Positions 45,645 to 52,447 of a stretch of 64,000 nt of DNA are shown one piece after another; the stretch's first letter is position 1, and each line of letters opens with the position of its first letter. The position numbers and the translations under genes are program-made. The DNA comes from Sphingomonas hylomeconis (GTDB taxonomy: Bacteria; Pseudomonadota; Alphaproteobacteria; Sphingomonadales; Sphingomonadaceae), in contig NZ_JANQBK010000010.1 in assembly GCF_025370105.1 (NCBI RefSeq), positions 1 through 64,000 of the forward strand. The letters run 5' to 3'. The notes under the pieces were generated by a model. That model made no database searches. It saw only the letters and a program-made list of their open reading frames with translations, and was not told where the DNA came from.

Positions 45645-46127
45645 TCATCCGAGCCGTGGCGCGAGCAACGCCATCAATGCCTCGCAGCCGGCCGCATCCC
45701 CGGCGTCGAACCGCGCCGCCACCGGGCTGTCGAGATCGAGCACGCCGATCAGCCGATCCTGCGAGACGATCGGCACGACCAGTTCCGACCGGCTTGCCGC
45801 GTCGCAGGCGATATGGCCGGGAAAGGCGTGCACGTCATCGACCCGCTGCGTCGTGCGGGTGGCGGCAGCGGTGCCGCACACGCCCTTGCCCATCGCGATG
45901 CGGATGCACGCCGCCTTGCCCTGGAACGGGCCGAGCACCAGTTCGCCATCGACCGCGCGGTAGAAGCCGGCCCAGTTGAGATCGGGCAGATACTGCCAGA
46001 TCAGCGCCGCGGCATTGGCCATGTTGGCGATCGCATCGGGCTCGTCGGCGGTCAGCGCGTCGAGCGCGGCGCCGAGGTCGCGGTAGAGCTCGGCCTTGCT
46101 GCTATTGGCGATGTCGAACTGGTACAT
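45645..46127 (-). CDS. msrC: Free methionine-(R)-sulfoxide reductase (GAF domain)
   Basis: 160-residue GAF-fold enzyme that reduces free methionine-R-sulfoxide. The three conserved cysteines are present: Cys74 (KAACIRIAMG), Cys84 (KGVCGTAA), and Cys108 (HIACDAASRSELVVP), matching Cys84/94/118 of the E. coli enzyme. Start ATG 46125-46127 is set by the family N-terminus (MYQFDIANSSKAELYRDL). Divergent from arfB with 65 bp between starts. Confidence 0.92.
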   Translation of the reverse strand: MYQFDIANSSKAELYRDLGAALDALTADEPDAIANMANAAALIWQYLPDLNWAGFYRAVDGELVLGPFQGKAACIRIAMGKGVCGTAAATRTTQRVDDVHAFPGHIACDAASRSELVVPIVSQDRLIGVLDLDSPVAARFDAGDAAGCEALMALLAPRLG

Positions 46128-46192
46128 GGGTTTCTCCGTCTTTCGTGCCGTCCCTGTTGCGGCAGTCGCCGATCTGCGCAATCGCTTTCGGC

Positions 46193-46615
46193 ATGGTCGC
46201 CATTCCCGTTACCCGCTCGATCTCGATCGACAGCGACGAGCTGCAGGAAAGCGCCACCCGTTCGGGCGGCGCCGGCGGCCAGCATGTCAATACGACGGAC
46301 AGCGCGGTGATCCTGCGCTTCGATGTCGGCAATTCGCCCAATCTGCCGCTGGCGGTGAAGAACCGGCTGGCGATCCTCGCCGGCTCGCGGCTGACGCGCG
46401 ACGGCGTGCTGGTGCTGCGCAGCGAAGGCACCCGCTCGCAATTGCTCAACCGCCAGGAGGTGCGCGAACGGCTGATCGCGCTCATCCAGGAAGCGACGAT
46501 CGTGCCCAAGAAGCGCCGCCCGACCAAGCCGACGCGCGCGTCGCAGACCCGGCGGGTGGAGGGCAAGGTGAAGCGCAGCACGGTGAAGAACTTGCGCGGG
46601 AAAGTGCGGGACTGA
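46193..46615 (+). CDS. arfB: Alternative ribosome-rescue factor ArfB (YaeJ/ICT1-type)
   Basis: Hydrolyses peptidyl-tRNA on stalled ribosomes without tmRNA. 140 residues from ATG 46193: the catalytic GGQ motif is at residues 28-30 (SATRSGGAGGQHVNTTDSAV), followed by the basic C-terminal tail (KRRPTKPTRASQTRR, then VEGKVKRSTVKNLRGK) that occupies the mRNA channel. smpB in the same window indicates two rescue pathways in this organism. Converges with the RluA-type gene over a 42-bp gap that contains a REP-like hairpin. Confidence 0.94.
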   Translation: MVAIPVTRSISIDSDELQESATRSGGAGGQHVNTTDSAVILRFDVGNSPNLPLAVKNRLAILAGSRLTRDGVLVLRSEGTRSQLLNRQEVRERLIALIQEATIVPKKRRPTKPTRASQTRRVEGKVKRSTVKNLRGKVRD

Positions 46616-46625
46616 CCCTCTCCGC

Positions 46626-46648
46626 CATCCCGCATCAAGTCCGGGATG
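46626..46648. repeat. REP-like hairpin related to the GIY-YIG cassette termini
   Basis: CATCCCG-N9-CGGGATG between arfB and the RluA-type gene. Its complement reads GTCATCCCGGACTTGATG followed by CGGGATG, which matches the arms at 51926-51964 and 52382-52420 (CCGTCATCCTGAACTTGTTT core) except at paired stem positions. Thus it is a solitary member of the same repeat family. Confidence 0.7.
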
Positions 46649-46657
46649 ACGGCAGCT

Positions 46658-47359
46658 TCAGGCGCCCTCGGGTGCCTCGAAATCCGTCACCACCGTGGCC
46701 ACCTCGGCGCCCTCGGGCAGCGTAAACCCGGCCTCGGCGAATCGCGCGGGCAGCGGCGCGACCGCCACGATCGGCTGCTTGCCGGCGCGCGGGACGGTCA
46801 GCCCGGCGGCGTGGAGCAGGCTGTGCTTGCCGCCCGAGCTATAGACCGGATCGCCGACCACCGGCGCGCCCAGCGCCTCGGCGGCGTGCACGCGGATCTG
46901 GTGCGTCCGCCCCGTCTCGGGGGTGAATTCGACGAACGAACGCCCATCCTTGACCTCGATCACGCGCCAACCGGTGCGCGCCGCCTTGCCCGCAGGATCG
47001 CCCTTCATGCGCCAGCCGTCCTCGGCGCTGCTGATCTTCGACAGCGCGAGATCGATCACGCCCTCGCCTTCGACAACGCCCTCGAGCACCGCCAGATAGC
47101 GTTTGGTGACCAGCCCCTGTTCGAACGCCTGCTGCAGGCGCGCATGCGCCTTGGGGTTGCGCGACAGCAGCAGACACCCCGACGTGTCGCGATCGAGCCG
47201 GTGCACGGCATGCGGCCAGCGACGGAACCCGAAGGTCAGGCCGGCGAGATGGTTTTCGAGGCTGATCGATCCATCGCGCGGGCGATCGACCGGCAGGCCG
47301 GCGGGTTTGTCGATGACCAGCGCTTCGCCGTCGAGGAAGAGAACATGATTTGCAAGCAT
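46658..47359 (-). CDS. RluA-family pseudouridine synthase
   Basis: 233 residues; isomerises uridine to pseudouridine in rRNA or tRNA. The catalytic Asp56 lies in PHAVHRLDRDTSGCLLLS, with LVIDKPAGLPVDR before it and the substrate loop TGRTHQIRVH after. It has no N-terminal S4 domain, so it belongs to the short RluA/RluE-like group; the target uridine is unknown. Divergent from the M15 carboxypeptidase gene (29 bp between starts). Confidence 0.9.
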   Translation of the reverse strand: MLANHVLFLDGEALVIDKPAGLPVDRPRDGSISLENHLAGLTFGFRRWPHAVHRLDRDTSGCLLLSRNPKAHARLQQAFEQGLVTKRYLAVLEGVVEGEGVIDLALSKISSAEDGWRMKGDPAGKAARTGWRVIEVKDGRSFVEFTPETGRTHQIRVHAAEALGAPVVGDPVYSSGGKHSLLHAAGLTVPRAGKQPIVAVAPLPARFAEAGFTLPEGAEVATVVTDFEAPEGA

Positions 47360-47388
47360 CCCGCCCCCTTGCCACCGCTTGGGCGCGC

Positions 47389-48189
47389 ATGCCAGAGAAA
47401 CACCCGGTGAATCCCTTGTTCAAATTTCTCGTCGGCGCGTGCGGCTGGTCGATCGGCCTGGCGCCGGGGTTGGCGCTGGCGATGACCGTCCCGCTGTGCC
47501 CGACGCAAAACGCCGAAGCCGGTACCGACGGCCGCGTGCTCGGCCACCTGCCTTACGGCCAGGGCGCCGAGGCCGATCTGCTGCCTGCGCCGCCCGGCTT
47601 CGCGATCGGCGGCCCGTGCCGGCTGCACCGCGCCGCCATGGTCGACCTCATCCGCCTGCTGCAGGCCGCGGACACCGTTCCCGGTGTTGCCGGCACGCTG
47701 CGCGGCGTTTCCTGCTTCCGCCCGATCGAATATCAGCGCCAGGTGTTCTGCGCGCAGATCGGCCAAGGCCAGCGTTTCGCCAATGCCGCCGAACGCGCCC
47801 GCGTTGCCGCGCCGCCGGCCTATAGCGAACATGCTACCGGCTATACGCTCGATTTCGCCGTCCGCCCGTCGCCCGATTGCCCGGATGTCGATGCCTGCAT
47901 CATCTGGCACCCGGCCGGGCGCTGGTTGCTGGCGCACGCCCGCGATTTCGGCTTCGAACTGTCCTTCCCGGCGGGCAATGCGCAGGGCGTATCGTGGGAG
48001 CCGTGGCATTGGCGCTGGGTTGGCGTGTCGCCCAAGGCGCCGGGCGCAGCGGCGGCGCGCGCGGTGTTCGCCCGCGCCGCAGCCAAATATCCGGCGATCC
48101 CGGGCGTGTACCTCAAGCCGCCGCCGGTCGTGCCGACTCTGCCAAGGCCCGGCTTCCCGCTCTATTGGCCGCGCGTCCCCGGCCTGTAG
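47389..48189 (+). CDS. M15 family D-alanyl-D-alanine carboxypeptidase (extensin-like)
   Basis: 266 residues with an N-terminal membrane/signal segment (LFKFLVGACGWSIGLAPGLALA). The zinc site is visible: His148 and Asp155 in YSEHATGYTLDFAV and His207 in SWEPWHWRW, as in the VanY/DdcY group and the extensin-like carboxypeptidase family. It trims D-Ala from peptidoglycan stems. ATG 47389 is used; GTG 47410-type starts at VNPLFKF are an alternative. Convergent with wrbA. Confidence 0.85.
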   Translation: MPEKHPVNPLFKFLVGACGWSIGLAPGLALAMTVPLCPTQNAEAGTDGRVLGHLPYGQGAEADLLPAPPGFAIGGPCRLHRAAMVDLIRLLQAADTVPGVAGTLRGVSCFRPIEYQRQVFCAQIGQGQRFANAAERARVAAPPAYSEHATGYTLDFAVRPSPDCPDVDACIIWHPAGRWLLAHARDFGFELSFPAGNAQGVSWEPWHWRWVGVSPKAPGAAAARAVFARAAAKYPAIPGVYLKPPPVVPTLPRPGFPLYWPRVPGL

Positions 48190-48194
48190 ACGCG

Positions 48195-48230
48195 AAAACG
48201 GCCGATCGGGAGATCCCGACCGGCCGTTTC
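48195..48230. terminator. Bidirectional terminator between carboxypeptidase and wrbA
   Basis: AAAACGGCCGATCGGG (48195-48210), loop AGAT, CCCGACCGGCCGTTTC (48215-48230): a 14- to 16-bp stem with one internal mismatch, flanked by A-run on one side and TTTC on the other. Confidence 0.85.
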
Positions 48231-48248
48231 AGTGGTTCAGCCAAATGC

Positions 48249-48851
48249 TCAGGCGTTCAGCTTGCCTGCCACTTCGGCGATCCGCTTGCCCTGATAGCGC
48301 GCGCCATCCAGTTCGCTCGCGCTCGGCTGGCGGCTGCCATCGCCATCGGCGATCGTCGTTGCGCCATACGGCGATCCGCCCTTGACCTCATCGACGCCCA
48401 TCTGCCCCTGGAAGCCGTAGTCCAGCCCGACGATCGTCATGCCGAAATGCAGCAGGTTGGTGATGATTGAGAACAAGGTCGTCTCCTGCCCGCCATGCTG
48501 GCTGGCGGTCGAGGTGAAGGCGCCGCCGACCTTGCCGTTCAGCGCGCCGCTCGCCCACAGGCCGCCGGCCTGGTCGAGGAACGAGGCCATCTGGCTCGGC
48601 ATCCGCCCGAAGCGCGTCGGCGCGCCGATGATGATCGCGTCATAATTCGCCAAGGCCTGCACATTCTCGATTTCGGGGTGCGCGGTGTCGGTCTTGAAGT
48701 GCGCAGCGGCGACGACGGCGGCCGGTGCCGTCTCGGCCACGCGGCGGATATCGACCTCGGCACCGCCGGCGCGCGCGCCTTCGGCAACGGCATCCGCCAT
48801 CTGCTCGATATGGCCGTAGGACGAATAATAGAGAACGAGGACCTTGGTCAT
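48249..48851 (-). CDS. wrbA: NAD(P)H:quinone oxidoreductase WrbA (type IV)
   Basis: 200-residue flavodoxin-like FMN enzyme reducing quinones by two electrons, protecting from oxidative stress. FMN phosphate loop [14 protein letters not shown], isoalloxazine-contact regions [17 protein letters not shown] and [15 protein letters not shown] (WrbA signature), and [20 protein letters not shown]. Start ATG 48849-48851. Upstream is a repeat element (48871-48978) and then pirin on the same strand. Confidence 0.94.
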   Translation of the reverse strand: MTKVLVLYYSSYGHIEQMADAVAEGARAGGAEVDIRRVAETAPAAVVAAAHFKTDTAHPEIENVQALANYDAIIIGAPTRFGRMPSQMASFLDQAGGLWASGALNGKVGGAFTSTASQHGGQETTLFSIITNLLHFGMTIVGLDYGFQGQMGVDEVKGGSPYGATTIADGDGSRQPSASELDGARYQGKRIAEVAGKLNA

Positions 48852-48870
48852 GGCAGTTTCCTTTAGCTTC

Positions 48871-48978
48871 CCCCTTCCAGCGTACGGGAGGGGTTGTGGG
48901 TGGGCTCGCGCTAGCGGCAAGCGTTGCAGTCGAGGGCGAGCGCGAGCCCACCCCTGCCCCTCCCGCAAGCGGGAGGGG
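48871..48978. repeat. Composite REP/BIME-like element
   Basis: Two copies of a CCCCTCCC...GGGAGGGGTTG hairpin (48871-48893 imperfect, 48957-48978 perfect with stem CCCCTCCCGC/GCGGGAGGGG) flank a 15-bp perfect inverted repeat (GGGTGGGCTCGCGCT at 48898-48912, complement at 48939-48953). The block occupies the gap between wrbA and pirin. A third copy of the hairpin core is at 27803-27824. Confidence 0.75.
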
Positions 48979-48986
48979 TTGAGTCG

Positions 48987-49703
48987 CTATTCGCTATCGA
49001 CCAGCACGATCTCGCTATCCTCGATCGCGCGCAGTTCGACTGTCTGACCGCCTTCGAGGGCCGCGCCATCGCGCGCATCGAAGCGCACGCCGTCGATCTC
49101 CAGCGCGCCCTTGGCGAGCACGAAATAGGCATGGCGCCCCGCGCCGACGGTATGCGTCAAGCGCTCGCCCGCCGACACGGTCGCGCCCAGCACGCGGGCA
49201 TCGGTGCGGATCGGCAGCGCGCCGACATCCTCGGCAAAGCCGCTCGCCAGCACCTGGAACTGGCCGTCGCGCGCCGCCTTGGGGAACGGCTTGGCACCCC
49301 AGCTGGGCGCGCCGCCCTTGCGCGTCGGCTCGATCCAGATCTGGAACAAGGTGGTCGTCTCATTCTCCAGGTTGAATTCGGCATGACGCACGCCGGTGCC
49401 CGCGCTCATCACCTGCACGTCGCCGGCGCCGGTGCGGCCCTTGTTGCCGAGCGAATCCTGGTGCGTGATCGCCCCGCTGCGGACATAGGTGATGATCTCC
49501 ATGTCCTTGTGCGGATGCGCCGGGAAGCCGCTGTTCGGGCCGATCTCGTCATCGTTCCACACGCGGATCGCGCCCCAGCCCATGCGTGCCGGATCGTAAT
49601 AATTGGCGAAGGAGAAATGATGGCGGGCGTTGAGCCAACCGTGATTGGCGTGACCCAGGCTGTCGAACGAGCGCTTGTCGATTTTGCTCTTGGTATCGAT
49701 CAT
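48987..49703 (-). CDS. Pirin family protein
   Basis: 238-residue bicupin. Metal ligands of the N-terminal cupin are visible: His63 and His65 in AHPHKDMEIITY, His107 and Glu109 in GTGVRHAEFN, the same pattern as human pirin. Related bacterial pirins have quercetinase activity or interact with enzymes such as pyruvate dehydrogenase E1; which applies here is unknown. Start is ATG 49703, with AGAGGA upstream. The gene is divergent from a LysR-type regulator, the usual arrangement for pirin genes, with a cluster of operator-like repeats between them. Confidence 0.92.
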   Translation of the reverse strand: MIDTKSKIDKRSFDSLGHANHGWLNARHHFSFANYYDPARMGWGAIRVWNDDEIGPNSGFPAHPHKDMEIITYVRSGAITHQDSLGNKGRTGAGDVQVMSAGTGVRHAEFNLENETTTLFQIWIEPTRKGGAPSWGAKPFPKAARDGQFQVLASGFAEDVGALPIRTDARVLGATVSAGERLTHTVGAGRHAYFVLAKGALEIDGVRFDARDGAALEGGQTVELRAIEDSEIVLVDSE

Positions 49704-49743
49704 GGTGCAGTCCTCTGAACGAGTTGTTGCCGCCAAGATAAGG

Positions 49744-49789
49744 GTTTCCATCATATCGTAAATGGAAACGCTGGAAACCGATCGTTTCC
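49744..49789. promoter_or_regulatory. Operator-like cluster between pirin and LysR genes
   Basis: Two inverted repeats built from one half-site: GTTTCCAT-N10-ATGGAAAC (49744-49769) and GGAAAC-N5-GTTTCC (49773-49789). A TATAAT at 49793-49798 (plus strand) and a TATGAT on the minus strand (49750-49755) show promoter elements overlapping them. Likely binding sites for the adjacent LysR-type regulator. Confidence 0.65.
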
Positions 49790-49973
49790 CTCTATAATGA
49801 ATCCCTGGACGTGTTTCAGCGTGCCGGCGCGGACTTCCGCCTGACGAACACCTGCCCTTGCCGTGCCGTCCGTGGCCGCGGCGGGGTGAAGAGGTGCTCG
49901 CCGATCGGGATCGCGGCGTGCCCGAGCCTGCCGAAGCGCGCCACCTGCGGTCAACATGACGGAGAAACAAGCA

Positions 49974-50885
49974 ATGCGCCTGCCCGACCTGGAAGCCTGG
50001 GCGATCTTCGCGCAAGTCGTCGAGCATCGCTCGTTCAGCGGCGCGGCGGATGCCATCGGCGTGTCGAAGGCGACCGTTTCCAAGGCGATATCGCGGCTGG
50101 AGACGCATCTCAACCAATCGCTGTTCCACCGCACCTCGCGCCGCCTGACGCTGACCGAAAGCGGCAAGGCGCTGGCCGAGCATGCCGCGCGCATCCTGGC
50201 CGAGGCCAATGCCGCCGAGGAGGCCGCGCGCGATGCGGCGACCGCACCGACCGGGCTGGTCCGGCTGACGGCGCCGATGACCCTGGGCCTGCTCCACGTG
50301 GCGCCGCTGATCGCCGAATTTCTGGCCTTGCATCCCGGCATCGAAATCGATCTCAATCTGACCGACGGCAAGGTCGATATCGTCGCCGAGGGGTTCGATG
50401 TCGCGCTGCGCATCGCCGATCTGCCCGACAGTTCGTTGCGGTCGCGCCGCCTCGGCCCCGTCACCGCGCATATCGTCGCCGCGCCATCCTATCTGCAACT
50501 GCACGGCCGACCGACGCATCCCGCGCAACTCGGCGAGCGCCCGTGCTTTGCCTATACCAACGTGACCGGGCCGTGGCGCTTTCACGGCCCGGACGGCGGC
50601 GAAGCGGCAGTGCGCCCGACCGGCCCGCTGAGCGCGAACAGCGGCGACGCCTTGCTGCCGGCGCTGCGCGCGGGGCTCGGCATCGGCATCCTGCCCGATT
50701 TTATCGTCGGGCCCGACCTGATCGACGGTTCGCTTGTCGCGATCCTGACCGACTGGTCGCTGCCCCCGATCGCGCTGCATCTGCTGACGCCGCCCAGCAA
50801 TCTGCGCCCGGCGCGGGTCGAGACGCTGATCACGTTCCTGGCCGATCGCATGCGCAGCGTGTGCACGGCGGAGGGTTTCGGCTGA
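49974..50885 (+). CDS. LysR family transcriptional regulator (pirin-linked)
   Basis: 303 residues from ATG 49974, preferred over an in-frame ATG at 49956 because GGAGA precedes it at good spacing. N-terminal winged helix-turn-helix (LPDLEAWAIFAQVVEHRSFS, then KATVSKAISRLETHL) and a C-terminal substrate-binding domain of two lobes. Divergent from pirin with a 270-bp shared region carrying repeated GTTTCC half-sites, so it probably controls pirin and itself. The effector is unknown. Confidence 0.9.
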   Translation: MRLPDLEAWAIFAQVVEHRSFSGAADAIGVSKATVSKAISRLETHLNQSLFHRTSRRLTLTESGKALAEHAARILAEANAAEEAARDAATAPTGLVRLTAPMTLGLLHVAPLIAEFLALHPGIEIDLNLTDGKVDIVAEGFDVALRIADLPDSSLRSRRLGPVTAHIVAAPSYLQLHGRPTHPAQLGERPCFAYTNVTGPWRFHGPDGGEAAVRPTGPLSANSGDALLPALRAGLGIGILPDFIVGPDLIDGSLVAILTDWSLPPIALHLLTPPSNLRPARVETLITFLADRMRSVCTAEGFG

Positions 50886-50960
50886 CGCCGCGCGCCACCC
50901 GGGCATGCGCGCGCATTTCGTTTACCCTTCTGCGCCATTAGCGATGGCAACACCGCAACC

Positions 50961-51027
50961 GACTCGCCGACACACCGCTCCGGTGGCTGGCGACTCGCGG
51001 ACTCAAGCCACTTAATCCGAAATTAAC
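50961..51027 (+). promoter_or_regulatory. ctrA promoter region: three GANTC sites and a full CtrA box
   Basis: GACTC (GANTC, the CcrM methylation site) at 50961, 50992 and 51000, then TTAATCCGAAATTAACC (51012-51028), an exact TTAA-N7-TTAA CtrA box, ending about 97 bp before the ctrA ATG. A further half-site TTAA is at 51052. In Caulobacter, ctrA is activated by GcrA at a methylated GANTC and autoregulated through such boxes; the same logic is inferred. Confidence 0.75.
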
Positions 51028-51124
51028 CTTTTGCGTTCATCACTGATGAGGTTAATGGTTTATGCGCAATCAGGTCGGGCCAAGGGAGGCCTCGATACGT
51101 TGCGAGTGGACAGGGGACGGCCTG

Positions 51125-51838
51125 ATGCGCGTGTTGTTGATCGAAGACGAGCCCTCGACCGCCAAGGCGATCGACCTGATGCTGACGACCGAAGGATTCA
51201 ACGTCTATACCACCGACCTGGGCGAAGAAGGCCTCGATCTCGGCAAGCTGTACGATTACGACATCATCCTGCTCGATCTCAACCTGCCCGACATGCATGG
51301 CTATGACGTGCTCAAGAAGCTTCGCGTCGCCCGCGTACAGACCCCGGTGCTGATCCTCAGCGGCGTCAACGAAATGGATTCCAAGGTGCGCAGCTTCGGC
51401 TTCGGCGCCGACGATTACGTCACCAAACCGTTCCACCGCGAAGAGCTCACCGCGCGCATCCACGCCGTCGTGCGCCGGTCCAAGGGCCACAGCCAGTCGG
51501 TCATCCGCACCGGCAAGCTGGCGGTCAATCTCGACGCCAAGACGGTCGAGGTCGATGGCAGCCGGGTGCATCTGACCGGCAAGGAATATGCGATGCTCGA
51601 GCTGCTCAGCCTGCGCAAGAGCACCACGCTGACCAAGGAAATGTTCCTCAACCACCTCTATGGCGGGATGGACGAGCCCGAGCTCAAGATCATCGACGTG
51701 TTCATCTGCAAGCTGCGCAAGAAGCTGAGCCTGGCATGCGACGGCGAGAATTACATCGAGACCGTCTGGGGCCGCGGCTATGTGCTGCGCGAGCCGGACG
51801 AAGTCGGCATGCCGATCACCGAAGCCGCCGTCGCGTAA
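51125..51838 (+). CDS. ctrA: Cell-cycle response regulator CtrA
   Basis: 237-residue OmpR-type regulator. Receiver domain: EDE (7-9), phospho-acceptor Asp51 in [15 protein letters not shown] (as in Caulobacter CtrA), Lys in [14 protein letters not shown]-binding winged helix: [48 protein letters not shown]. The protein ends in EAAVA; hydrophobic Ala-rich C-termini serve as ClpXP degrons in Caulobacter, so proteolytic control is plausible. ATG 51125 is set by the family start [16 protein letters not shown]. Its kinase CckA is at 25.3-27.8 kb. Confidence 0.96.
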   Translation: MRVLLIEDEPSTAKAIDLMLTTEGFNVYTTDLGEEGLDLGKLYDYDIILLDLNLPDMHGYDVLKKLRVARVQTPVLILSGVNEMDSKVRSFGFGADDYVTKPFHREELTARIHAVVRRSKGHSQSVIRTGKLAVNLDAKTVEVDGSRVHLTGKEYAMLELLSLRKSTTLTKEMFLNHLYGGMDEPELKIIDVFICKLRKKLSLACDGENYIETVWGRGYVLREPDEVGMPITEAAVA

Positions 51839-51864
51839 TTTGACCTGACCACTTTCGGGGGGCG

Positions 51865-51903
51865 AGGCCGCGGCATCGGGGGGTGCCGCGGCCTTTCGTT
51901 TTT
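51865..51903 (+). terminator. Rho-independent terminator of ctrA
   Basis: AGGCCGCGGCA (51865-51875), 8-nt G-rich loop, TGCCGCGGCCT (51884-51894), followed by TTCGTTTTT to 51903. Located 26 bp after the ctrA stop. Confidence 0.9.
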
Positions 51904-51925
51904 ACCTGTCATCTCCGCTTAAACA

Positions 51926-51964
51926 CCGTCATCCTGAACTCGTTTCAGGATCCAGGCGCGGTCA
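51926..51964 (+). repeat. Left terminal inverted repeat of the GIY-YIG cassette
   Basis: 39 bp beginning CCGTCATCCTGAACTCGTTT and ending CAGGCGCGGTCA. It lies 22 bp after the ctrA terminator and 69 bp beyond the stop codon of the nuclease gene. Differs from the complement of the right arm at one position (C versus T in the hairpin loop). Confidence 0.85.
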
Positions 51965-52033
51965 GCAGACCCAAAGACGGTGTCGAGGAAGCAGTCAGCC
52001 GCGCCTCGATCCGCAGCCAAATCCATGAAAACG

Positions 52034-52360
52034 CTATTTCCCGATCCACCGCGGCACGGCCAACGGGGGCAACCCGTAATCCAGCGCCAGATCGCGCCAT
52101 GTCGGGTTGTCAGCCTCAATCAGGTTGATCTTCCAGTCGCGATGCCAGCACTTTAACTGCTTCTCGCGCAGGACAGCCGTCTCCATCGAGCCGAAAAATT
52201 CGATCAGCACGAGACGCTTGATGCCGTAGCGCGTGGTAAAGCCCGGCACGAGTTCGTCGCGATGCTGCACCATCCGGCCCACCGGCACTGACGTTACCCC
52301 GATATATAACGAGCCACGCTTCTGGATCGCCAGAATATAGACCGCGGGGGTGCGTTCCAT
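52034..52360 (-). CDS. GIY-YIG nuclease family protein
   Basis: 108-residue stand-alone GIY-YIG domain. The two strands read VYILAI (residues 7-12) and SLYIGVTS (17-24), followed by the helix with Arg29 and His33 (VGRMVQHRDELV), and later a Glu in METAVLREKQLKCW as the probable metal ligand. The size and motif spacing match the orphan GIY-YIG (UPF0213-like) family. No DNA-binding domain is attached. The start codon is 21 bp from the right inverted repeat. The cutting target is unknown; association with repeats suggests it may recognise repeat hairpins. Confidence 0.88.
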   Translation of the reverse strand: MERTPAVYILAIQKRGSLYIGVTSVPVGRMVQHRDELVPGFTTRYGIKRLVLIEFFGSMETAVLREKQLKCWHRDWKINLIEADNPTWRDLALDYGLPPLAVPRWIGK

Positions 52361-52381
52361 CTGCCGTATCCATGCCGCCGG

Positions 52382-52420
52382 TGACCGCGCCTGGATCCTG
52401 AAACAAGTTCAGGATGACGG
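52382..52420 (-). repeat. Right terminal inverted repeat of the GIY-YIG cassette
   Basis: 39 bp, reverse complement of the left arm at 51926-51964 with one mismatch in the loop. It ends 27 bp before the stop codon of the YtcJ-like amidohydrolase gene. Confidence 0.85.
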
Positions 52421-52447
52421 CAAGAGTTGCGCTGTGTCAGCCGAAAC

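Larger units (their letters stand above)
51926..52420. mobile_element. 495-bp cassette: GIY-YIG nuclease gene between 39-bp inverted repeats
   Basis: Two 39-bp arms (51926-51964 and 52382-52420) are exact reverse complements except for one base. Each contains an 8-bp hairpin ATCCTGAA/TTCAGGAT. Between them lies only one short gene for a GIY-YIG domain protein. The arms belong to the same hairpin family as the solitary repeat at 46626. No transposase and no clear target duplication were seen. The arrangement resembles a repeat-associated homing or REP-type mobile unit; mobility is inferred. Confidence 0.7.

Noticed and set aside
45062..45963. Plus-strand frames with cysteine- and glycine-rich repeats across the RcnB-like gene
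   Set aside because: They mirror the Gly/Trp/Asn/Pro repeats of the real gene on the other strand. The RcnB domain and signal peptide are only in the minus-strand frame.
48987..50906. 639-codon open frame containing pirin plus a long upstream extension
   Set aside because: The extension is antisense to the LysR gene and has no recognisable domain. Pirin has a clear ATG and Shine-Dalgarno at 49703.
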